A stretch of DNA of 13,489 bases from positions 1-13,489 of the forward strand of contig JBQLZO010000065.1 of the NCBI GenBank assembly GCA_052168315.1, given 5' to 3'. The stretch is from JBQLZO01 sp052168315. GTDB taxonomy: Bacteria; Planctomycetota; Phycisphaerae; Phycisphaerales; UBA1924. The position numbers and the translations under genes are program-made. How positions within the stretch are numbered: the first letter of the stretch is position 1; each line of letters opens with the position of its first letter. The notes beneath the pieces were generated by a model. That model was not told where the DNA came from, searched no databases, and saw only the letters and a list, made by a program, of their open reading frames with translations. Below, piece by piece: positions 7,829 through 13,489 of the stretch.

Positions 7829-7892
7829 AGAGCACCGAGATCGGGAGCCGATCTCGGTGGCACACGGAGGGGATCTTGGTGCCACCCCGCCG
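7829..7892 (+). repeat. Dispersed two-hairpin repeat, copy R1
   Basis: The left part is a perfect palindrome, caccgagatcgg (7833-7844) and ccgatctcggtg (7848-7859), with loop gag. The right part is ggatcttggtgccaccc, whose gtgccacc can pair with ggtggcac overlapping the end of the first stem. It lies just downstream of the DUF642 gene. Confidence 0.85.
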
Positions 7893-8034
7893 ATTCGGGT
7901 ACGACAGTGGGTTGTCGGATGAGGATGACATCGCGTTGGCGCTGGCGTGCGTGGACGATTTCCGGCGGCTGCGGAGCTTCTTTATCCGGCACGCGGCGGC
8001 GGGGAGGGCGTTGGTGGTGTATTGGTCGGCGTGA
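7879..8034 (+). CDS. Possible 51-residue hypothetical protein
   Basis: I do not recognise this protein. From the GTG at 7879 the frame reads VPPRRFGYDSG, then SDEDDIALALACVDDFRRL and RSFFIRHAAAGRALVVYWSA to TGA at 8032-8034. The amphipathic, compositionally balanced sequence and the strong G/C bias at third positions match the host's coding genes far better than the shadow frames do. GGAGG at 7867-7871 gives 7-base spacing to the GTG; both lie inside repeat copy R1, so the repeat would supply the ribosome-binding site and start. A TTG at 7912 is an alternative start that avoids the repeat. It could also be the remnant of a longer gene truncated by the repeat. It lies between copies R1 and R2. 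Confidence 0.4.
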   Translation: MPPRRFGYDSGLSDEDDIALALACVDDFRRLRSFFIRHAAAGRALVVYWSA

Positions 8035-8070
8035 GGCGGCGTGGGCGAGGGACTTCGCTGGTGGAATGGA

Positions 8071-8132
8071 GAGCACCGAGATCGGAAGCCCGATCTCGGT
8101 GGCACGCGGAGGGATCTTGTTGCCACCTCACC
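8071..8132 (+). repeat. Dispersed two-hairpin repeat, copy R2
   Basis: caccgagatcgg / ccgatctcggtg forms a perfect 12-bp stem with loop aagc (8074-8101), followed by ggcacgcggagggatcttgttgccacc. One base of the right arm differs from the other copies. It sits between the convergent 3' ends of the small plus-strand ORF and the minus-strand membrane-protein gene, whose stop is at 8134. Confidence 0.85.
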
Positions 8133-8133
8133 G

Positions 8134-8901
8134 TCAATTTCCTCGCTTCATAACAAAGACAAAATCGCCACGGGACTTGACAACGCATATGAGGCGACCG
8201 CGCAACGGATCGAGTTCGGCGTGGTACTCGCCAATTTCAGAGGCGTCAGGCATAAACGAGACTCTGTCTCGAGCGAGTTTCCATGTGCCGGCCTCAGTGT
8301 GTGTCCCATCTAATATATCTATAATGCCCATGTAAGTGCCATCCCGAAATATCGTCATCTCAATATGCAAAAACCTTTTGACGCCTTCGCTTATAACTGC
8401 TTGGCTTGACCATCCAGCAACTCTCATTTCCGCGGACAATCGCTCTCTCAAGTGTTCGTCCATCTGCTTTACTTCCTTAGGCGAGAAGTGTTCAATCCAA
8501 TGAGAAGAAGTCGCGTCGGCGTCAAGCTCCCAAACCCCTTCTGGAGATGATGCTCTTGCACTCCACCACCACCACACGGTACCCGCAATAATAAGCAAGC
8601 ACACTACAAATAGCAGGCCACCATGACTGCCTTTGCGATCGGATCCCCCACCTGCAGACGGATCTGCCTCTGAACTGGTCTTCTGCCGAGACATCGTGAG
8701 CTCAGAACGGTGCGCCCCTGATCGTCTCACTGAGGCATCATGAATTCGCCCAACTGCACGCACTTCACCGACGATCAGTCCTCGATCGAGGGCGATCTCT
8801 GCCGCATCATCAGCGGATTCCGCATCAATGAAGACATAATTCATCTGGCCTGTCGATCGGTCAACTATCTGCACTTCGAAAGTCGTTACAGCGTGCTTCA
8901 A
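8134..8901 (-). CDS. Single-pass membrane protein, unknown function
   Basis: About 255 residues; function not recognised. The N-terminal part (FEVQIVDRSTGQMNYVFIDA, then ESADDAAEIALDRGLIVGEV) resembles the small alpha/beta module with an 'ExA.xEA...G..VG.V' pattern found at the start of many planctomycete membrane proteins. It is followed by a polar linker, one transmembrane span (GGLLFVVCLLIIAGTVWWWW, about residues 94-113) and a C-terminal domain of about 140 residues with GVWELD, a helical EVKQMDEHLRERLSAEM segment and a GTWKLARDRVSF strand pair, suggesting a small lipocalin-like barrel. The start is uncertain: there is no ATG before the first domain, so TTG at 8901 is taken provisionally; TTG at 8925 or ATG at 8694 (which would lose the first domain) are alternatives. 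Codons are more A/T-ending than in the neighbours. The stop abuts repeat R2, and R3-R5 lie upstream. Confidence 0.72.
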   Translation of the reverse strand: MKHAVTTFEVQIVDRSTGQMNYVFIDAESADDAAEIALDRGLIVGEVRAVGRIHDASVRRSGAHRSELTMSRQKTSSEADPSAGGGSDRKGSHGGLLFVVCLLIIAGTVWWWWSARASSPEGVWELDADATSSHWIEHFSPKEVKQMDEHLRERLSAEMRVAGWSSQAVISEGVKRFLHIEMTIFRDGTYMGIIDILDGTHTEAGTWKLARDRVSFMPDASEIGEYHAELDPLRGRLICVVKSRGDFVFVMKRGN

Positions 8902-9035
8902 TTTGTCAGTCCCGCCTTTCTCCAACTCTCCCCGCCAGCAGTTCGGGCCTTGCAGATTCAGACTACCTCGGGGCCGGAAGTCAGTCCAGAGGCTGGTCGG
9001 CGGGGTGACACCGACATCATGCCTTGGCACCGTGC

Positions 9036-9062
9036 CACCGAGATCACAAGGGGATCTCGGTG
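9036..9062 (+). repeat. Dispersed repeat, hairpin-only copy R3
   Basis: caccgagatc (9036-9045) and gatctcggtg (9053-9062) form a 10-bp stem with a 7-base loop. The right arm is missing. The bases just before, ggcaccgtgcc, form another small palindrome. Confidence 0.7.
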
Positions 9063-9100
9063 CGCTGCGCGGCGGTCGAGCCGGCCTCCAGCGGAGCGAA

Positions 9101-9158
9101 GAGCACCGAGATCGGAAGCCCGATCTCGGTGGCACATGGAGGCATCTTGGTGCCACCC
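9101..9158 (+). repeat. Dispersed two-hairpin repeat, copy R4
   Basis: The left palindrome is identical to R2 (12-bp stem, loop aagc), followed by ggcacatggaggcatcttgg and gtgccaccc. Its left flank, gaagagcaccgag, is also shared with R2, so identity extends outside the stem. Confidence 0.85.
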
Positions 9159-9160
9159 GC

Positions 9161-9220
9161 CACCGAGATTGGGAGCGCGATCTCGGTGGTGTGGGAAGGG
9201 ATCTTGGTGCCACCCTGCCG
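9161..9220 (+). repeat. Dispersed two-hairpin repeat, copy R5 (tandem with R4)
   Basis: It begins exactly 57 bases after R4 (caccgag at 9104 and at 9161), giving a tandem pair. The stem is decayed to caccgagat / atctcggtg (9 bp), and the right arm gggatcttggtgccaccctg is intact. Its right end is the closest match to partial copy R0. Confidence 0.8.
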
Positions 9221-9279
9221 AAGAACGGGTAATCAAGCAGATAGTGAGTTGGAGAGAGAAATCGATGTCTAAATTGTCA

Positions 9280-10257
9280 CTACACATGCATTAGCAGCAA
9301 TTGGCACAGCTCGTTCTTGATGTTGGTGCAAATATCAATATATGCATCCCAGTCCATATACACCGCGAATAGCTTGTCGGAGGCATCCTCTTTATCGAGA
9401 AGTGTCTTTGCGCTGAGCTTTGCTGCCAAGATGGTGTTGTCGTTGGCAACAGCCACCTTCTTCTCCACACTATGGATCGGATCTGGAATAATGAATTTGA
9501 TGCACTTAAAATCATCGCTGTTCTTAATGTGCGTCATCATATTCTGGGCTTTACCGCTCCAGCCGAGATAATTCAGATTGAGCTCGCCAATAAGCGAAAC
9601 CCATGCTTTGACTACTCTGCATCGCGCCCACATCGGCGGGTCGTCGAGAGAATATTCAGCATCGACAATTCCTCTAATTTGATGCAATGAATACTCCGCC
9701 AAATCCTTGTCGTTTGCAGCTTTGGCGAAAGCCGCAATCCTCGGCAGTACGCTCGACAATGGGGTGTTGGCATTCCCAAGATCGGTGATTAATTTTACAG
9801 CCTGGGCCTCAGTTGTAGGAGATGTGGTAACAAGTCGAGTATTTGCAGGAAACTTGCCAACACTTTGAATTGAATCTATTGCGCTGCACAAATGCGCAAA
9901 TCCAACACGATGTGATTTGCGGAAATCAGCGTATTTCTTCGATCGCAAAATCTGTGGAATTTCACAATCATCAATTACTATCGGAAGAATGACCGATCCT
10001 GAGCTCTTGATGTCGTCATCAAGCCGACTCTCCCATTCGGTGGCTACCCAACCCGAAGTAGTTGACGCCTCACTAAAGACAACGATAACCACCTCGCATT
10101 GCTGGAGGCCTTCTGACACTTTCTTCGGAATCGACTGGCCCACACGGATTTCTCTGTCATCGAGCCATACAGCGTGGCCACACTGCTCAAGATCACTGGC
10201 CAATTGATTGGCGAATTGTTTGTCGTGTGATGAATGGGATATGAAGATACTTGCCAT
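9280..10257 (-). CDS. TIR-domain protein with unassigned C-terminal region
   Basis: A 325-residue cytosolic protein. Residues 1 to about 135 are a bacterial TIR domain: MASIFISHSSHDKQFANQLA (strand A and box 1), HAVWLDDREIRVGQSI (28-43), VVIVVFSEASTTSGWVATEW (56-75) with the predicted catalytic Glu74, and LPIVIDDCEIPQILRSKKYADF (91-112). TIR domains of this type commonly cleave NAD+ or make cyclic ADP-ribose signals in antiphage defence. The C-terminal 185 residues look mostly helical (LPRIAAFAKAANDKDLAEY, then WARCRVVKAWVSLIGEL) and match nothing I recognise. The start is the ATG at 10257; only a weak GAGAG precedes it. Codon use is clearly more AT-rich than groEL's, which suggests acquisition by transfer. 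It follows groEL on the same strand, 61 bases apart, with a strong hairpin between them. No second Thoeris-type or CBASS gene is visible; a standalone TIR effector or a partner outside the standard families are both possible. Confidence 0.88.
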   Translation of the reverse strand: MASIFISHSSHDKQFANQLASDLEQCGHAVWLDDREIRVGQSIPKKVSEGLQQCEVVIVVFSEASTTSGWVATEWESRLDDDIKSSGSVILPIVIDDCEIPQILRSKKYADFRKSHRVGFAHLCSAIDSIQSVGKFPANTRLVTTSPTTEAQAVKLITDLGNANTPLSSVLPRIAAFAKAANDKDLAEYSLHQIRGIVDAEYSLDDPPMWARCRVVKAWVSLIGELNLNYLGWSGKAQNMMTHIKNSDDFKCIKFIIPDPIHSVEKKVAVANDNTILAAKLSAKTLLDKEDASDKLFAVYMDWDAYIDICTNIKNELCQLLLMHV

Positions 10258-10281
10258 GTGCTTGATCTCTCGCGTGTATAA

Positions 10282-10315
10282 ATGTCCCACAGCGCCTTTC
10301 GGCGCTGTGGGACAT
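10282..10315 (-). terminator. Strong hairpin after groEL
   Basis: A perfect 15-bp stem (atgtcccacagcgcc, then ggcgctgtgggacat) encloses a 4-base loop, which reads GAAA on the groEL-sense strand. It begins 3 bases beyond the groEL stop. Only a short ATTTATA follows, so it may act as a terminator, an mRNA 3' stabiliser, or both. It also lies in the 5' region of the TIR gene. Confidence 0.75.
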
Positions 10316-10318
10316 AGA

Positions 10319-11953
<1,635 letters not shown>

Positions 11954-11990
11954 GGTTGGGTTCTCCTTTGGAGTTTGCTTTGGTTTGGGG
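11954..11990 (-). promoter_or_regulatory. groEL leader with motif shared with groES
   Basis: On the sense strand the leader reads CCAAACCAAAGCAAACTCC, then AAAGGAGA and the start codon. The groES leader has the same AAACC, AAAGCAAAC and GGAGA blocks in the same order. It contains a strong ribosome-binding site and is nearly free of secondary structure. Confidence 0.5.
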
Positions 11991-12050
11991 TTGGTGGGTG
12001 GGTGAGGGTGTGAGTGAGTGAGGGTGGGGGGTTGGGAGAAGGGGGTCTTT

Positions 12051-12074
12051 GGTGGGACGGGCGTCTCGCCCGTC
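12051..12074. repeat. Inverted-repeat arm A (upstream of groEL)
   Basis: ggtgggacgggcgtctcgcc followed by cgtc. It contains an 8-bp self-palindrome, gacgggcg / cgcccgtc, and is matched in inverse orientation by arm B at 12168-12191 with 23 of 24 bases identical. Confidence 0.8.
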
Positions 12075-12167
12075 TCTGTTCCCCTTCAGACTGATTGCTG
12101 GATCAAGATGTGGGGTGCTTCGGCGACAGGGTGAACTTCTGTGTCTGAGGTGTGTTTGGTGAGGGGC

Positions 12168-12191
12168 GACGGGCGGGACGCCCGTCCCACC
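12168..12191. repeat. Inverted-repeat arm B (upstream of groEL)
   Basis: This is the inverse of arm A with one mismatch, 93 bases away. The two could pair into one long stem or each fold into its own hairpin. They bracket the stretch between the stop of the small ORF (12207) and the groEL leader. Confidence 0.8.
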
Positions 12192-12206
12192 GGGGAGAAA
12201 GAGGGG

Positions 12207-12410
12207 CTATCCGATTCGGATCCAGGCGACTCTTTCGGCGTCGATGATGTAGATGTGCTTTCCGTCTGAGACCTTGACGAGGTGGTCTGGTTCGTCGGGG
12301 ATGAGCATGGCGTTGGGGACAGCGCAGTGTTCTGCGGCGTCGAAGTAGAAGACGGCGTTTCGTTCGCCGTTGAGTTCGCCGAGGGCTTTTCGGAGTTGGT
12401 CTGGGGTCAT
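12207..12410 (-). CDS. Small hypothetical protein between groES and groEL
   Basis: A 67-residue protein I do not recognise as a named family. It begins MTPDQLRKALGELNGERNA with a short helix, continues with VFYFDAAEHCAVPNAMLIPD and ends with a strand-rich segment, HLVKVSDGKHIYIIDAERV then AWIRIG, which is compatible with a small beta-barrel fold. The balanced composition and G/C-rich third positions support real coding. The ATG at 12410 has no Shine-Dalgarno (the bases ahead are C-rich), which is common in planctomycetes; translation might depend on coupling or on an unstructured leader. It lies 105 bases after groES and 253 before groEL, on the same strand, so it may be co-transcribed with the chaperonin genes. 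Whether it has a chaperonin-related role is unknown. Confidence 0.65.
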   Translation of the reverse strand: MTPDQLRKALGELNGERNAVFYFDAAEHCAVPNAMLIPDEPDHLVKVSDGKHIYIIDAERVAWIRIG

Positions 12411-12420
12411 GGGGAGGGGT

Positions 12421-12502
12421 CCAGATGGGCAGAGCAGCAGATGGCAGATAAGGAGAAGAGTTTGTGAGGGTTGATTGGGCCTTCTGGCGCTCTGCCATCT
12501 GG
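12421..12502 (-). terminator. Imperfect inverted repeat after groES
   Basis: ccagatgggcagagc (12421-12435) and gctctgccatctgg (12489-12502) can pair as 14 bp with one bulged base. A further partial copy, cagatggcag, lies at 12438-12447 and could compete for the same arm. The structure starts 13 bases beyond the groES stop and ends 10 bases before the start of the small ORF, so it may attenuate read-through or mask that start. Confidence 0.5.
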
Positions 12503-12515
12503 CCGACTCGGTGGG

Positions 12516-12866
12516 TCAGTCGATGATGGCGAGGATTTCGGACTCGCTCATGATGAGGAGCTCGTCGGTGCCGAGCTTGACTTCGGTGCCGGCGTAGGAG
12601 GAGAAGATGACCTTGTCGCCGGCCTTGACATTGAGCGGGGTGCGCTCGCCGGTCTCGGTGTTGAGGGCGCCGTTGCCGACGGCGGTGACGGTGCCGGTCT
12701 TGGGGCGGTCCTTGGCGGACTCGGGGAGGAAGATGCCGGACTCGGTTTTGGTTTCGGCCTCATCGCGCTTGATGAGGACCTTGTCGCCGAGGGGGCGGAC
12801 CTTGAGGTTGCCGGTGGACTTGGCGGTGGTGGACTTGGTCTTGGGTTCCTTGGTGGCGGCTGGCAT
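12516..12866 (-). CDS. groES: Co-chaperonin GroES (Cpn10)
   Basis: The 116-residue lid of the GroEL chamber. The Cpn10 fold begins at NLKVRPLGDKVLIKRDEAET (residues 20-39) and continues with the mobile loop KTESGIFLPESAKD, where SGIFLP replaces the usual GGIVLT, then GTVTAVGNGALN, VKAGDKVIFSSYAGTEVK and the ending DELLIMSESEILAIID. The first 19 residues (MPAATKEPKT, then KSTTAKSTG) are a Lys/Thr-rich extension not present in Escherichia coli GroES (97 residues). The start is firm: AAGGAG lies 8 bases ahead of the ATG at 12866, and no later ATG precedes the fold. No CIRCE element is seen. The leader shares blocks with that of groEL. Confidence 0.97.
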   Translation of the reverse strand: MPAATKEPKTKSTTAKSTGNLKVRPLGDKVLIKRDEAETKTESGIFLPESAKDRPKTGTVTAVGNGALNTETGERTPLNVKAGDKVIFSSYAGTEVKLGTDELLIMSESEILAIID

Positions 12867-12910
12867 GGTGTGCTCTCCTTGCTGGTTTGGGTTTGCTTTG
12901 GGTTTGGGTT
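12867..12910 (-). promoter_or_regulatory. groES leader with motif shared with groEL
   Basis: On the sense strand the leader contains AAACCCAAAGCAAACCC, then AAACCAGCAAGGAGAG before the ATG. The order and spacing of the blocks resemble the groEL leader at 11954-11990. A weak hairpin, gggac aaa gtccc, lies just upstream at 12922-12934 and may end the receiver-gene transcript. Confidence 0.5.
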
Positions 12911-12963
12911 TCAGATTGGGTGGGACTTTGTCCCTTGGACTGTGGATGGGGGTGGCGTGTGGT

Positions 12964-13489
12964 TCAGGCTTCGGGCCAGCGGTTGGCGTAGTAGCGGCGG
13001 AGGATTCGTCGCATGACTTCGAGGACGGTTTCGAGGTGGACGGGTCGTTCGATGGCCGCGAAGGCGCCGGCCCTGAGTGCGGAGGCGACCTGGCGGGAGG
13101 TTTCGCGGTGGGATTTGCGTCGGTGGACGACGACGGTGGGGGGCGGGTGGTTGAGGCGGGCGAGGAGTTGGAGGAGTCGTTCGCCGCCCTCGGCGTCGAT
13201 GGTGTCATCGGGGTTGGGCCGGGCTGTGGCGGCGGCGGCGGGTGGTGAGCAGGGGGGTGCGTTGAGTGGGAGGGCGAGGTCGACCATCGCGATGTGGATG
13301 GGGATGTCGTGGAGGACGGAGGCGGCTTCGGAGCCGGAGGTGACGCGGACGGCCTTGACGCCCATGGGTTCGAGGAGCCGGGGGAGCTGGTCGGCCCAGG
13401 ATTCATCGCGCCAGCAGGCGTAGGAGAGGAGGAGGTTGAGCCGCTGGTCGGCGGGGAGAGCGGTTGGGGCGGCGGGCTGGGGGGTGGGT
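12964..13489 (-). CDS. Degenerate receiver-domain protein, 5' end beyond window
   Basis: The frame is open from the right edge to TGA at 12964-12966, so the N-terminus is missing; the window holds 174 codons plus one base. The sequence follows a CheY-like plan. A first strand (RLNLLLSYAC) is followed by a helix (WADQLPRLLEPMG), strand AMVDLALP with an Asp at 13279-13281 in the phospho-acceptor position, GGERLLQLLARL, strand TVVVHRR, and ALRAGAFAAIERPVHLETVL, where Arg (13045-13047) replaces the conserved Lys of the KP motif. The acidic pair at the end of strand 1 and the Thr/Ser after strand 4 are also absent. A Pro/Ala-rich insert of about 25 residues follows the Asp strand. A pseudo-receiver working by protein contact is likely, and no output domain follows it. 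A distant non-receiver origin cannot be excluded. Confidence 0.7.
   Translation of the reverse strand, partial: PTPQPAAPTALPADQRLNLLLSYACWRDESWADQLPRLLEPMGVKAVRVTSGSEAASVLHDIPIHIAMVDLALPLNAPPCSPPAAAATARPNPDDTIDAEGGERLLQLLARLNHPPPTVVVHRRKSHRETSRQVASALRAGAFAAIERPVHLETVLEVMRRILRRYYANRWPEA

Larger units (their letters stand above)
8902..9279. other. Intergenic region carrying repeats R3-R5
   Basis: These 378 bases hold no gene I can support. The open frame extending the membrane-protein gene upstream to 9213 is merely the translation of repeat DNA. Copies R3, R4 and R5 fill 9036-9220. The stretch 8902-9035 is unassigned and must contain the promoter of the gene at 8134-8901. Confidence 0.5.

Noticed and set aside
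7083..8126. A 347-residue minus-strand frame across the DUF642 gene
   Set aside because: Antisense shadow; its ends are translated repeat DNA and the plus-strand gene has a signal peptide, motifs and a PEP-CTERM tail.
8902..9213. Upstream extension of the membrane protein to the ATG at 9213
   Set aside because: The extension is the Arg/Ser/Pro-rich translation of repeats R3-R5, not protein-like sequence.
9036..9220. CRISPR array
   Set aside because: The units are palindromic and abut or vary in spacing, with no unique spacers and no cas genes.
7829..9220. Integron attC sites between gene cassettes
   Set aside because: The repeats lack the RYYYAAC/GTTRRRY core sites and no integrase is present; neighbouring genes are in mixed orientations.
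9280..10257. Thoeris or CBASS system
   Set aside because: Only the TIR gene is present; there is no ThsA-like (SIR2/SLOG), cyclase or CD-NTase gene in the window.
8134..10318. Prophage or insertion sequence
   Set aside because: No integrase, transposase or phage structural gene is seen, and no target-site duplication can be recognised at the island ends.
12867..12963. CIRCE operator (HrcA site) upstream of groES
   Set aside because: No TTAGCACTC / GAGTGCTAA inverted repeat is present here or in the groEL leader.

Overview
The window is a GC-rich bacterial segment, most likely from a planctomycete and perhaps the Phycisphaerae. The evidence is two secreted proteins ending in degenerate PEP-CTERM signals followed by Arg runs, a GC-rich third codon position in most genes, several genes with weak or no Shine-Dalgarno sequence, and a GroEL of ordinary bacterial type. 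The lineage is an inference, because no rRNA or other phylogenetic marker is present and I found no tRNA.

Left part (1-6875), all on the minus strand. A cytochrome P450 runs off the left edge. It is followed by a PEP-CTERM secreted protein (1987-2649), a small SET-domain protein (2894-3568), a nitrilase-superfamily amidohydrolase fused to a C-terminal GNAT acetyltransferase (3711-5318), and an MscS-type mechanosensitive channel with a Pro/Thr-rich periplasmic region (5505-6875). Intergenic gaps of about 140-340 bp suggest separate transcription units rather than one operon.

Middle part (6876-10318), an accessory region. A plus-strand DUF642/choice-of-anchor-C PEP-CTERM protein (7188-7811) is followed by a possible 51-residue ORF (7879-8034). 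Then come two minus-strand genes whose base and codon use is visibly more AT-rich than their neighbours: a single-pass membrane protein of unknown function (8134-8901) and a TIR-domain protein with an uncharacterised C-terminal region (9280-10257). A family of palindromic repeats of about 57-64 bp, with a partial copy at 7046, copies at 7829, 8071, 9101 and 9161 and a hairpin-only copy at 9036, separates these genes. The pattern fits an acquired cassette, possibly defensive, placed beside the chaperonin locus.

Right part (10319-13489), minus strand. groES (12516-12866) and groEL (10319-11953) are separated by a small conserved-looking ORF (12207-12410) and by two sets of inverted repeats. The two chaperonin genes share a similar A/C-rich leader ahead of their Shine-Dalgarno sequences. 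Upstream of groES, a degenerate receiver-domain (pseudo-response-regulator) gene runs off the right edge.

The most interesting items are the two-hairpin repeat family and its association with the TIR/membrane-protein island, the domain order of the nitrilase-GNAT fusion, and the split groES-orf-groEL arrangement with its duplicated leader.
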